Position numbers and translations under genes: made by a program. The notes beneath the pieces were generated by a model. That model was given only the letters and a program-made list of their open reading frames with translations. It had not been told where the DNA came from and searched no databases. This document shows, piece by piece, positions 34,737 through 50,138 of a stretch of DNA of 64,000 bases. Each line of letters opens with the position of its first letter. The first letter of the stretch is position 1. The DNA is taken from the NCBI RefSeq assembly GCF_018873765.1, contig NC_057926.1, positions 51,017,043 through 51,081,042 of the forward strand, given 5' to 3'. Source of the DNA: Telopea speciosissima. Its lineage: Eukaryota > Streptophyta > Magnoliopsida > Proteales > Proteaceae.

Positions 34737-37700
34737 AGTACTTCATAGAGGCTGGGGCTATTGTAGCAACAGTGGTATGTTTCATTTTCCTGAAACTATC
34801 CTGTAAATGAAAAATATATTAGTGCTTGTGAATTGGTTCTCTAGTTATGCTGTGCTAAAAGATAATTTGGGAGTTGCTCTGTTCGTAGCACATCTTGTAG
34901 GATGGAAATCGGGCATAGTTTACTTTCCAGTTTTTTCTGTGGTAGCTCTGTGACAGATGAATGGTCCAAAACTTTCTGTGTTATGTTTGCCTTTCTTGCT
35001 TTTGTTTCTTTTTTTCCCTCGCTATTCTGCCTGTCTAGGCCCCCGATTTTTTACTCTGCCATTTTCAGCTGCTGATCCTTATTTATACCCTTGTCATAGT
35101 TTAATGTTCAGAAACGAAATAAAATAGAAAATTGAAACCAAATCATTCAGTTGATCACCACAAGTTGCTGTTTTTGTCGTGGAATTATTTTTATTTTATT
35201 TCTTTTATGATGGGTAACTCTTTTCTTTTAGAAGCTGCTAATTCAAGTTGGTGGTCGTCGTGCTCAACCTTGATATCTTTCTTTTTTTTTTTTTAGGTGT
35301 GTGTAGGGCCTGGAGTATATCCCTTTTTCTCATCTTCAAATTTCAACAATCCAGCGTACTTTGCTTTTAGGTTAAATTTCTATGTAGTCATTACCACACT
35401 TCAACTCCCCCACCTCCATAATAGGAACCCTTTCAAGTATCCGAAGCTTATAGCTGTCATATTGTGTTTGACTAGTGGGGGTTCTATTCCATAACATTCA
35501 TTTCTTTGGCTACAAAGAAAAATGGAAAAATAAAATTCACTTTAAAAGTGTCATGGGAAATGTAAAACAACTCAAGCATGATAAATTTATTGAATCCATC
35601 TACTCTGCATGTTGGTAAAATGTATTTTATTAGTTCTGAAAGATTTATAACACTATCTGTCCTTTGATTGAATTTTCAACATTTGCTGATAGGGTAGGAG
35701 AGAAAACATTTGATTTGTCTCTTCTTCATCTTGCAGATGGAGGAGCGCGTTGCTGATGATGATGTGATCCTGATAAATGGGACCAAAACCACTAGTGTGG
35801 TATGTGGGTTATTGTATTTAATTATGTTTTTAGTCTGCAGAACCAGGGTTACCAGGATCCTGTTTGCATGGAATTCAACTTGGACAGGCCGGAGCTCAGT
35901 GTGTAGTCTACAAACAATAAAAGTTTGGAAGCCCATGCTCAGCCATATCGGGGATATCCAATTGCTTTATGCTTCAGTCACAAAAATATCTTTAAACTGA
36001 AAATCATGTTCACTGTGATTGGATTTAACTCTATAGTTCTGTTGTTGTAATTTGTCTTTACTCTTTATGACTAGTCATTGGCCTATTTCATTCTCATGCC
36101 TGCGCCTGCAAACTTGATTACATGTTCTTTTACTCAAAGCAAGACAATTCGACTAGTTTGATTCTTCTTGGCTTCCTTAGTAAATTTATTACTTCTTTCC
36201 TGGTCTCCTTGATCCTCAGAGGTGCGAATGACTACATCCTTGATGAGATGGAACAAGCTTTGGGTGATGCTTTAGCATCTTTAAGAGAACACTTGAGTCT
36301 AATGTGGTAAACCCCCACTTGTTGATCTTTGTTTTGTTGCTTTAACTTTTCAAGATCCTCATTTTGCTGATTATTCTTCATTTCCACTTATATTTTGGGT
36401 TTGAATTTAATTTTCAGAGTTATTCATAACACAGGCAGACTAGACACTAGTTCCTTTTAGTGTTGAGGTGGTTGCTGGTGGTGCTACAGTTGGCTGCTTT
36501 ATCTGTGTACTTGGAGTGTCTTGCAACAACTTTAGATTCTGGAGAGCAGTTTGCAACTGCAGAATTCTCTGAATCATTTCTGATTATACAAAAGGTCTTC
36601 ACTCTTCACATGCCATCTTTTTTTTTTTTTTTTTTTGCGGGGGGTGTTGGGATAAAATAAAAGATAAATTCTATTCAACTGTGAGATGTGTGACACCTAT
36701 ATTGAATGCAAGTTCTTGCAGTGAACGCTGCGAAGGATGTGACTGAGTTGGTTGCAAAGGATTTCCTATTCCATTGTCTCGACTCTGTTTAGAAATTGCT
36801 TAAGCCAGAGTATGGATTTTGTACTTGAGAAGTTGACCCTAGCTGCCTCAATATGGTGAGAGTGCGAGGTTCCATAATGCCTATCATGCATGATTGCCAA
36901 TGTGTGCTTCAAAAATTGGGTGAGATCAATGGGACTTTGGAGAATATACCCATTACTGTGTAGAAATCACCAGCCTGCCACACATGGGAGCCATCTCATG
37001 CAGTCATAATGTATTTCCTTAATTTGAAAAGAATGATACCTAACTACTTCCATCAGCTTTCTAAAAATTATATTGCTTTGAATTTCATACTTGTGACTAC
37101 AGTTGACAGTTGCCACATGAAAAGAAAAGCATGAAATTCCCTCCCGAGGTTATAGTAACCATTGTTTTCTAATCCAAGTGCTTGAGTATACACTTGTTCC
37201 TTGTTCACTCTGTCCTTTGAATCGAGTCAATCCTTGGGTTGTTTTTGCTCTCCTTTTTCCTTGATTTATCTCTATAGGGTTCCTTAATATTGAATGAGGG
37301 AATTAAAAGCATCTGCACTATTTATTGTATATGTTATTTCCTGCTGTAATACTTTCTAAGATAACGAAGACCAGAAAAAATTCTGTAACTCACTCCATAA
37401 TATATCAAATCTCATTATTAAAAATTTTACTTTACTTTGCCGCCAAATCCCTTGAATTTGAAAAGGAAAATAGAGATTACATTTGAAAATCATAATTACT
37501 TCCCTTCCCTTCATAAATATAAGATGTATCTTCTACCCAATCACACTTCCCATGTTATTGGTCACTTTGATCTCCTTAATTTTTTGCCTTTCCTTTTTGA
37601 GTTTTTGAATTGCAGTATGAGGTCAGACCTTTCCAGGGGAACCATCTACAACAACTTAGAAGCTGGGGGTATTGAGTCTGCCATGTTCAAAGTGAAGATT

Positions 37701-37871
37701 TTACAGGTAGAGAAACAAAAAGACTTAGTAGCTAGGATGTCAATTTTGATGAAATTTATATATAGTTGGTTCTCATCATGATTTATTTATTCATTTCGTG
37801 AATTCTTTATTCCAGTTCTCTACTGAAACATGATCAAGATTGACAAAGATGATGGTGAAAATGAAGAGTAG
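34737..37871 (+). pseudogene. CCT1 relic B2, most of the 3' half
   Basis: Exon remnants are: 34737-34775 (YFIEAGAIV), 35736-35802 (MEERVADDDVILINGTKTTS), 36206-36308 (VSLILRGANDYILDEMEQAL), 36465-36597 (VVAGGATV; YLECLATTLDSGEQF; in broken frame), about 36712-36755 (VNAAKDVTELVAK), about 37620-37707 (GTIYNNLEAGGIESAM; FKVKILQ) and a C-terminal piece ending at 37871 (NMIKIDKDDGENEE). The exon ERVADDDVILINGTKTTS is preserved here and not seen in A2. Several frame breaks make it non-functional. Homology to block A ends near 38040 at an LTR fragment. Confidence 0.87.
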
Positions 37872-38044
37872 GACTCCCAAGTCTCAAAACCCGAAGACAT
37901 AACAAATTTACAGTTATGCCCAGTTCGTGCATTGCATTGGTGCTGTGAAAGTCACTGAATGGTGTGTATTGTTAGATTTCCAAAATTTGATGTTGGGTAC
38001 TGGAGGGGAGGAAGGGTGACTTTAGTTTTCTCTGTTTTCCTTCT

Positions 38045-38300
38045 ATCAACTCAATATCTAGTTTCCCATTCTATAATGGAAACTAGATATTCGATACCCA
38101 AGTTCTATTTGTATAGGTTACCATAACATTTGTGGTCTCCTTGTAATCCATCATATATAAATACGATGAGCCTAACCAATCACGGTTAAGGAATTCCAGC
38201 AAATATCATTCCACTTAACATGGTATCAAGAGCAAATTTTTTGCTCCACCGAGTCCTAGTTTTCATTTTTTGGGTCGGGCCCCCCTATGAAATGACCAAC
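38045..38300 (+). mobile_element. Copia-like LTR end and primer-binding site, fragment
   Basis: A stretch with a TATAAATA box (about 38155) ends in ..TTAACA, followed at once by TGGTATCAAGAGC (38220-38232), which resembles the initiator-Met tRNA primer site used by Copia elements. The upstream part would be LTR and the downstream part leader. No gag-pol region follows, so the element is a broken fossil. It marks the point where the similarity between R-gene blocks A and B stops. Confidence 0.6.
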
Positions 38301-38861
38301 CCCCCCCCCCCCCCAAATGTTTTTGTGGGGCTGGATCCTCCAGCTCCCGCCACGGCTAGAGGAGAGCCAAGTCCGAGTTCCCTAATGGAACCACCACTGC
38401 CAAACTATCTCTGGCTGATTGTCCTTTATCCACGGTCTTCCCTTCTCTATTCCTTAATTAAGCTTTTATGTTTAGATAATTCATTGAGTTATGATAATTA
38501 ATTAAGACATTCTAATCCAGTGGTTCTCAAAGAGTCTATGTAACAAATTTTCACCTTAATCCTAAATCTATGAATCTTAAATTAAAGATCCTAACTTTCA
38601 ACTCATGCCTTTTTTTTTTTAATGATGGTAAATTCAATCATTTCACATGCATTGTCTACTCCAAAAATTTGTAATTTTTAATAAAGATATACTGAAATTC
38701 ATTTTCAAATTATTTTGAAAATCTTTTTTACTCCTACAGAAATAACTTTTAAGAATTAAAAGAAAATTACAACTTCCCACTTCACCATTTTGATGACCAC
38801 AAAATGCATCCTAAGGTATAACTATTAAATATTAACTCACTCTAAACAAGTAAATATGCAT
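38300..38861. other. non-coding spacer
   Basis: It starts with a C-run (about 38301-38314) that ends the LTR-related leader, and is then AT-rich. Nothing else is recognised. Confidence 0.4.
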
Positions 38862-38869
38862 CTTACAAG

Positions 38870-39120
38870 TAGGGGTGTAAATGAATAGCCAAAATCGGTT
38901 TTCGTATCCGTGTCTGTATCCGTTTAGCACTAACCGAATCCATCTGAAAGCTAAACGGATGCGGATACAGATAGGTATATATTTACATGTAAACAAATAA
39001 AATATTCGATCCGTATCCGTATCCGTATCCGTATCCATTTAGCACTATCCGAATCCGTCCAATAACTAATCGGATGCGGATATAACACTATTGAGCCGAA
39101 TCCGATCTGTTACAGCCCTA
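38870..39120. mobile_element. 251-bp hAT-type MITE with perfect 8-bp TSD
   Basis: It starts TAGGGGTGTAA and ends TTACAGCCCTA, giving 11-bp terminal inverted repeats with one mismatch. It is flanked by CTTACAAG at 38862-38869 and 39121-39128, an exact 8-bp duplication as made by hAT transposases. The inside has repeats of CCGTATC / GGATGCGGATA, including a short tandem run of CGTATC near 39012. It is non-coding and presumably mobilised by a hAT transposase elsewhere. Confidence 0.92.
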
Positions 39121-39596
39121 CTTACAAGGTTCCTAAATCCTAATGTTTCAATTCCAGTAAATTTCTTATTGGTCTTTAGATTTGGGACCTCATTAAAAAT
39201 CCTATCCTAAAACCATCTCATTTAGTAACACAATGGATCGGTTCAGAGTTTTATCTGGTTGATTCCAGGACATTCCCGATTCCGATTCCGATCCCAAATT
39301 CACTCCCTTAGGTGAATCAGCTGATCAGGTAAGCGGTGGACAAAATACGAAGCGGAATCGGAATTGGGTCACCGATTCTACCGATTTGGGCTTGATTTTT
39401 ATATACAATGGAGGAATTAATTCAGCCAATAGACCTACTTTTCCATTTCTTTACAACTAAGAAGTCACCTCAAATCTTTGGTTCTTCCTTCTTTCGCAGC
39501 TCCTGCCAATTTTAATTATGAGAGTACGATGCCCTCGTGTATAAGTCATAAGAGATGTATGGGTCTTTTCTTATCCTCCTCACCGATCCGTCAAAC

Positions 39597-43122
<3,526 letters not shown>

Positions 43123-43125
43123 TTC

Positions 43126-43441
43126 TAGGAGTGTCAATTTCCAATCCGAACCGGTTAGAGTCGAATTCTTATCGGTTTGGTTTCATTATGGGTTTTATGA
43201 AACTGGTATAAACTGAAATCAAATCTGACCAATCGAAACCAGATACCGAACCCAATTATTTTTTAATTGTATATATGTGAAAAAACCGAAATGAATTGGG
43301 AACCCAATAAAAGACCAAATCGAATCGGACTGAAATAGCAACCAACCAAACTGTACTTCAGTTTAACGGTTTGGTCCATTACCAATCCAAATTTAGTTCA
43401 GCCCCTCCGAAACCATACTGAACCGGTCAATGGCACCCCTA
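43126..43441. mobile_element. hAT-like MITE starting 3 bases after the kinase stop codon
   Basis: The ends are TAGGAGTGTCAATTTCC and, reverse-complemented, TAGGGGTGCCATTGACC, followed by paired ..AACCGGTT-like and GGTTTCG-like words. The flanking 8-mers (GATAGTTC and CAGTGGTT/AGTGGTTC) agree only loosely, so an old insertion is likely. Since it starts right after the stop, the kinase 3' UTR is probably made largely of this element. An AATAAA lies inside it at about 43306. Confidence 0.7.
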
Positions 43442-44181
43442 CAGTGGTTCTACCCTTCTTGGGAAATTTTTGAATTTTGTTTTTTGTATATTAAAGTTAT
43501 AGAGTGCAAGATGCTTTGTTATTCTTATTTTCATGTAAATTCGAGTTAGCGAAGGGAAAATTAATGAAAGAGAGTTGGTTTTATCTATCGATGGACATCC
43601 CACTTATTTGTCTTACCCAAAAAAACAAAAAAGACATCCCACTTATTTGTACCGCATAGACCCAAATGCCCCTTGGTTATGATTTCAAGCCAATTGAAGT
43701 TGGCCAAGTTTCAGAATAGGTTTTCAAAAATTCAGGACTACCAAGAAGGTGCATAACAGTCTTAGGTTTTCTTTTGGGTCGAGGAATGCCCCGGCGAGTT
43801 TGAAAAGGAGCTCCGGTTCAGTTTTGTGCAGGTTTTATCTCCCTTTGAGCAACTTGGGCCATCCAGAGCTGAAGATCCAGAATTTCTTAGACTTTATCAT
43901 CTTCTTTGCCTTTGGCATGGTCAGATAAATTCACCTCTCGCTTGTAAGTGTATGGTCATGTTGGCCCAACAGTTCCCGTTGTCCGGACTGGACCTAAAAT
44001 GGCTTGGGCCTGAATATTAAAACCCAGTTTTACAATGGGCCAAAATTGTAATTATTTGTTCAGTTAGATCTGGTCTATGGATTTCTTGGAAACCCTGAAA
44101 ATCAAATGGGGAAGACATAAGTGGGAGGCATTATGCATGAATCAAATTTATTTTTTTTTATTTTTTTTTGGCCAAGGACAA
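43442..44181. other. spacer, no gene seen
   Basis: It contains a short direct repeat (GACATCCCACTTATTTGT) near 43585-43650. No conserved protein was recognised; the frame at 43826-44020 has no family features. Confidence 0.4.
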
Positions 44182-44190
44182 AAGATTTTA

Positions 44191-46013
44191 GGGAAAATAT
44201 CACGTACCCGGTACCTCTTCTGAGGTATGCCTTATGTACACTTTCACCCGTGAGGTTTGGGAAATTCTACGTACCTCCCTTGCTTTCCAAACTAAGTAAC
44301 AAAAACACCCACTCCGTTAATTGTAGACGTTAAACGTTATAATTTTGATTTAAATGGCCAAATTGCCCTCATCTTCTTCCCCAAATCGTTTCTCCAAAAC
44401 ATGAAACCTAAACCCATTTTAGGATTTCAAAACCCCACTGCTGCCTTTAGCAGCGGCCAAACCAAAGGACCGGCCGCCAAACAGTGTTGATCTCAAGTAG
44501 CATTTCACTAGGATTTCTTCCACAGATGAAATGAAATCCAAAAGTCGCGGCCTACGATTCAAAAAACTTCTCTGGGTTCGCTAGGATTGGCATGCCTCAG
44601 CTTCTTTGGCGGCGGCATCCAATTAGAAGAGTCATTCGTTGATTGCCGAAGACCCAACTTGATGCTTGAAATACCGAATCCCAGCCATCGTCTCTAGCGA
44701 TTCCACAATAGGCGAAGGGAACTCTGAAGCATCATCACCTACCTCTTCAGCCACAGGTGCATCTCCGCCCTGTAATTTTGCATCTATCTCTGGCCCTGGC
44801 TTTGTTTCATGGTAACAATCAAACCTTAAACGAGATTAGGGCCATACCCATTTGGGAATCCTTATTTTTCTGCCAGAGAACCTGCAGTTCTTGGACCTTT
44901 TGGTGGGCACAGTGAATTGTTACCAGAAGGTGTTGATTTCCCTTATGGCTTAGCTACTCCCCGCTTGATAGGGCATTGACATGTTGGTACCCGTTGTAAC
45001 CTGGGTTTTAATCTCTATCCTCTGAAGAATCCAACTTGGGAGAATGGAATTCAAATATGCTTCCTAGGCCACTTAGATGTTTATGTTTGTTATTTGGTAT
45101 AGGCTTTCGGTAAAAGGAAAAGAAAATTTCTACATTAAAGTTGGTTTCCCCATTTACGGTGGTTCTGTTGATGAATCCCCCTTGATAATGAAATCATTTC
45201 CAGATCTAATGAATTCTTTTGTTAACACAACTCATGGATGTTACTGGAATGATCTCCTCAATACTGAATGCACGAACTCAATGGTTAACCAAGTTATATA
45301 TTTCTCAAGAAAAACAAAAATGTTGAAATGTTAACAAAAACCATTCTATTTGATTAATCAATCTGGCAAGCAAGGAATAAGATCCTGTTTAATGATGCTA
45401 AAGGCAAGTTGAATATATTCAATTTCAGTTTGGTATTAAAAAAAAAAAACGGAGGAGGAAGACGAAGAAGCTTGCCTAGGGGGTTACAGGGTTTGCGACG
45501 AAGGGGGAGAGGGTAGAGGTGCCAGTGGAGAGGAGAGGGCAGGGGTGGGGGTGGGGGTGGTGGTGCAACGCATATAGCAGGGGCGGTGTTTGTAACGGTG
45601 GCCAGGGGTGGGGGTGGGGCTGGTGCTTGAAGAAGATGAGGGCAATTTGGACACCGGAACATGGTTATCACTCGTTGGGAATTTAAAGGGCACCGGTGAG
45701 CTAATTTGGCCGTGGGTGACGCCAATAAGCAACGATCAAAGGGGATTTTCCCCTGTTTTCCTTTCTGGTTCCTTATTTCACGTTTAGGATTGAAGGGTTT
45801 CAAACGGGTTTCAAACCCTAAACAATTTGGGGAAGAAGATAAGGGCAATTTGGCCATTTAAATCAAAATTCTAACGTTTAACGTCTACAATTAACAGAGT
45901 GGGTGTTTTTGTTACTTAGTTTCGAAAGCAGGGGAGGTACATGGAATTTTCCAAATCTCACGGGTGAAAGTGTACATAAGTCATACCTTAGGGGAGGTAC
46001 GTGATATTTTCCC
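44191..46013. mobile_element. 1.8-kb Mutator-like element with ~180-195-bp TIRs and 9-bp TSD
   Basis: The left end 44191 to about 44386 and the right end about 45835-46013 are inverted copies, starting GGGAAAATATCACGTAC, with roughly nine in ten bases alike by eye. Identical 9-mers AAGATTTTA flank the element at 44182-44190 and 46014-46022. Long TIRs and a 9-bp duplication identify a Mutator-like element. The 1.45-kb interior shows no transposase. It has a gene-like middle with frames such as NPYFSAREPAVLGPFGGHS and, at 45077-45334, VGFPIYGGSVDESPLIMKSF, and may be captured host DNA (Pack-MULE). I do not recognise the source. A proline-rich frame on the minus strand near the right TIR is likely chance. 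Confidence 0.9.
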
Positions 46014-46022
46014 AAGATTTTA

Positions 46023-47680
46023 TTTTAAGAGAAAAAAGAGAGAAAGAAAACCTCCCTCTAGGTACCTAGAGATGAATCAATTGGGTATCTTTCAATTGGT
46101 GTTATAAAAATTAGGAGAAAAGAACCAAAATATAAATATTTATCATTTTTTGGCGCATATGCAAACAAATTATTATGTCCATACAGGGCCCAAAATTTTT
46201 CTTTATTCTATCTTCCTTACTATTTGATTATGCATTTCATCCATCCCTGCACATTGTTCAAATTATTTTTTAAATTTTATATTATAATATTTTCTTTTTT
46301 TAATTGAGTTGGGATAACGTTGGTTTATTTTAATTGAGTTTAAAAATGGAGTAATATTTAATTAATGAACAAAATATTTGTATAGCTTTTATAATGGGCA
46401 AATGTTTCCTAATCAGCCCACCAGGTGACTCCCTTGATGTCCAAAATGAAAAGCATTAAATGCACAGTTTAGGGATATTGGTTATATAAATTATAAATGG
46501 ATAGTTTTAGGAACAATCCCTCAATTTTTATTATCTTTTTTAATAAATGGATTACATTTTTTTGTGGGTCCTTATTTTTTAGGGGGCATATTTTTTATTT
46601 AACCATTTGATGTTGACCATATAAGACAATGAGTCATTATCATATGGTGCGTCATTATTTTTTTATACTACCATTTGTGTTCCATATAGGATCCATAGAC
46701 CACCACCTATTGTATGAAAGAGGGCAAATTTTGGTATGGTGACAAAGATGATTATACAAAGCAATATTTTTTTCCCAACAAAGCATAATTTTTCTGTTTG
46801 AACTGAAATTTTGCATGTGAGTGAAGGAATTTGGGGTATTCTCCTCGTATAATATGAGGCAAATATGCCAATTCATAGGAGGGAGGCAAGAGATAGACAT
46901 AGGAAGGTGCTAGCATATGCTATGTAGTCTGGCAACATTTTTTTCCCATAATAAATAAAAGGAGAAAAGAATGTTGTTAGACGGAGGTTAGAATAAGGAA
47001 ATTGGACGGTATGAATTTTAAACATGTGTATTTCAAAAATACGAAACAAAATAAAAATGTATCATTCTCATATAAATTGAGGAATTTTTACTTGAAAATC
47101 TGCTTCTAATATTCAAAACAACTGTAACATCCAAAATTAATCCATATATATTCAATAATCCATTATAAGTTTCAAGACATGTGATCTAATATCATGCAAT
47201 ATCAATTCCCAATTCATACACCATAATGTCCAAACTCCAAAGTCTTGTTGAGCAATATGACTTGGCTATGGTGTTGCTCATTATTGTCAACACAAACAAC
47301 ACACTAATGGAGTGATGCATTTTAAGTTGGAGTTGGGAGTCATTGTTTTAGAAATTTTTTTTAATAGATGCATCAGTTTGTAGCTCAATTTTGGGGTCTA
47401 TCCATTGACCTTGAGTTGAAGGTGATATCATGAGAAATATAGCCCTTCGAGTTATTTTTACGTCGACGAAAAAATCAGGTCAATTGGAATTCGGAAGAGA
47501 AAGATGATCAATTAAGCGAGTCAATGCGGACCACAAACAAATTCTGTATAAAAAAAAAAGTCAGATTTAAAACGAAAACACGTTTTAAAAGGAAAAAAAG
47601 ACCGGTTTCTTTTTTTTATATTCGTATATTTCGGGAAACAAATTGAAATTTACGTTTAAAACGGTAAAAAATGACAATGC
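46023..47680. other. AT-rich spacer, no gene seen
   Basis: There are long AT-rich runs and no frame with family resemblance. I could not identify transposon ends here. Confidence 0.45.
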
Positions 47681-47689
47681 CTTTTTTGC

Positions 47690-47837
47690 GGACCAGAATC
47701 CTCTACAATACCGGCGGGGCGGCAATGCACATCCGATGGCACAGCAAAGGCCAAGTGGCACACATGGCACACATGGTCTCTGCTGTATCGTCGAATGTGC
47801 ACTGCCGCCCCGCCAGTATTGTAGAGGATTTTTATCC
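47690..47837. mobile_element. 148-bp foldback MITE with 9-bp TSD, Mutator-like
   Basis: Arms 47698-47753 and 47775-47830 pair at most positions (ATCCTCTACAATACCGGCGG with its counterpart). It starts GGACCAGAATCC and ends GGATTTTTATCC. Flanks CTTTTTTGC at 47681-47689 and 47838-47846 are identical. It is GC-rich in an AT-rich setting and has no coding capacity. Confidence 0.85.
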
Positions 47838-47846
47838 CTTTTTTGC

Positions 47847-48863
47847 TAACTAGGGTCTGGATCAGACATATTGACCTTTGGTTTTTATTTTAGAAATAAT
47901 TTTTTTAAAATCTTTTCACCGTACTAATCCACCGATACAAGATCCCTCCATGATTGGAACCACCGATACCAATATGGATGGGATGATTCTACCGGATCCG
48001 ATACCGATACCTAAAATCATGCTCACGCAGTCACGATAACTAATGAACCGCTGCCAACTCATTACGTTAAAGCTGAAACCTGAAAAAGACAAACCCGAAC
48101 AACCTTAGAGCGGTAAGAGAGAATCCACTCTCACAGGTCACACCGATAAAAGAAAGCATCATTTTATGACTACTCTACCCTGTACGCTCGCTGTGGGATC
48201 TCGTGGGTATTTTAGTCATCTTCTAAGTACGTAAGTACGAGGACGTTCCATCATAGAGAATCAATGGTCCCCCATGGGACCATTCGACCATAGAAACATA
48301 CCCGAATTTAAATGGCTCCCACCATGAAAATTTCAAACCTCCAAAAAATCATCTGAAGGTAAACAATTGTCACACTAATCACTGGCAAATTCGACGGTCC
48401 AGATCATTTGATGGGAGTGGTGGAATACAAATGTGGGTCCCACGATTGATACAAGACGGTGTATGTGAATCTATTGTCTACTGAAACAAGGTTGTTTACT
48501 TGTTTATATCGAAAATGGAGGGATAATTCTGGTAATTTGACATGAAAGGGAAATTAAAAAAAGAGGGGTACCCATCCACGCCAGCGATCTGTGTGAACCC
48601 TCATTGTTAAATATAGACAGTCCGATCCTAACCCGTAGGCGATTCCTAGCCGTCGATGTTCCCAGTCTCTTTTTTCACTCGATGCGATCCCAAAAACTCC
48701 TTTTTAAATCCCTTCAGACTTTCCTCATCTTCCCCAGAACTGTTCTGATCTCTCTGTGTCTTTTCTCTCTCCTACATTATTCATCTCTCTATCTTCTGTT
48801 GTTTTTGTAGTTGTAGTTGTAGACTTGTAGTTAGCTGTCAGGTGGGTCTTATCTGTAACTTCC
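47847..48863 (+). promoter_or_regulatory. upstream region and 5' UTR of HMGA
   Basis: The last 150 bases before the start codon are pyrimidine-rich (TCTCTCTGTGTC, CTCTCTCCTACATTATTC) with a tandem TTGTAG run at about 48806-48833, as is usual for plant 5' leaders. Further upstream no conserved element could be named. Confidence 0.35.
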
Positions 48864-49526
48864 ATGGCTACGGTAGAGGTGAATAAACCTTCATCACTCC
48901 CTCCGTACTCAGAGGTAAAATGGCTTTCTCAAGAATCCCACTAACCCCACCTTTTTTTTCTTTCTCAAATTTCTCCTCAGCTCGCATTTTGGTTCTGAGG
49001 TTGAGCTTAATGGGTCTGAAATTTATCTGGGTTTGTTCAATTTTGCTGGCTTCAGATGATATTTGCAGCGATCGCAGCCTTGAACGACAAGAATGGTTCG
49101 AACAAGTCGGCGATATCAAAGTACATAGAATCTCAGTATGGGGATCTTCCGGCACACTCAGATTTGTTGTCGCTTCACCTGAACAAGATGAAGGAAAGTG
49201 GTGAGCTCATCCTGGTCAAGAACAACTACATGCGGCCTAATCCTAATGCTCCTCCAAAGCGTGGCCGTGGTCGTCCGCCGAAGCCTAAAGCTCCTTTGCC
49301 GCCTGGACATGTTCCTCCGCCGCCGAGACCAAGGGGTCGTCCGCCCAAGCCCAAAGACCCTAACGCGGTTGCAACACCTAAGGTTTCTTCTGGGAAGCCT
49401 CGTGGAAGACCACCCAAGATGGCCAGATCGGCTGGTGCTCCGACGACGACGACAACTGGGTCTCCTAGACCTCGTGGAAGACCCCCTAAGGTGAAAACAC
49501 AATTTGCTTCGGCGGGTTTTGATTAA
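48864..49526 (+). CDS. HMGA (HMG-Y-like) protein with H15 domain and four AT-hooks
   Basis: An architectural nuclear protein that binds the minor groove of AT-rich DNA and helps shape chromatin and transcription. Exons 48864-48914 and 49056-49526 join in phase 0 to give 173 residues. The start MATVEVNKPSSLPPYSE leads into a linker-histone-like globular (H15) domain at about residues 13-83 (MIFAAIAALNDKNGSNKSAI; SLHLNKMKESGELI). Four AT-hooks follow: KRGRGRPPK, RPRGRPPKPK, KPRGRPPKM and RPRGRPPKVK. Length and layout are typical of plant HMGA. The GC-rich second exon contrasts with the AT-rich surroundings because of the Pro/Arg/Gly codons. Confidence 0.95.
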
Positions 49527-50103
49527 GGCTTTGTTGAGTTGTAACAATTTCACCTCTTCTGATTTTTCTCTTATTCTTGGGTGTTTTTAATGTATGTGTG
49601 TCTGTAATTGCATGTAGCCATGTACATTGTGCAGCTAATGGTAATCTTTTTAGGGTTTCTTTATTGAACTGTGGTTGCATGTCTGAGACTCCATTAAAGT
49701 AAAAGAAGGAAATGGGTACTTCCCTTTCTCCATCTTCTTGCGATTGGTGATTTTGTTGTACTTAGTTTGCGATTTGCAAGACCAGTTTGAGTTATATCAA
49801 GTAAATTAGATTTGGGCTTTTCATAGGTTGTGATGGAGAACTTGGGTTGTTGGGTTTCTGTAATTAATGGAAGATCTGCGTGTGAAACCATGAGTGAGTA
49901 CTTGCATATCCCTCCTGAGCAGTTAGCTCAACCAAAGCTCTGTACGGCTTCTTTGGTTGTTCACACTCTCTCTCTCTCTCTCTCTGTGTGCGCATCAATG
50001 TGGGTACAGTATGTATTGGCCCCTACATGGTTGTCACTTGGTCGACATTATTGGTCTAGGTGTTTCAGTATTGCACGCGTAGGTGGTAGGTGCACATGCA
50101 GAC

Positions 50104-50138
<35 letters not shown>

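Noticed and set aside
45354-45857. A 167-codon proline-rich frame on the minus strand
   Set aside because: It overlaps the right TIR of the Mutator-like element and a G-rich simple-sequence tract; frames in such DNA stay open by chance.
48604-48810. Open frame in front of HMGA
   Set aside because: It lies in the pyrimidine-rich leader and has no conserved features; the H15/AT-hook protein begins at 48864.
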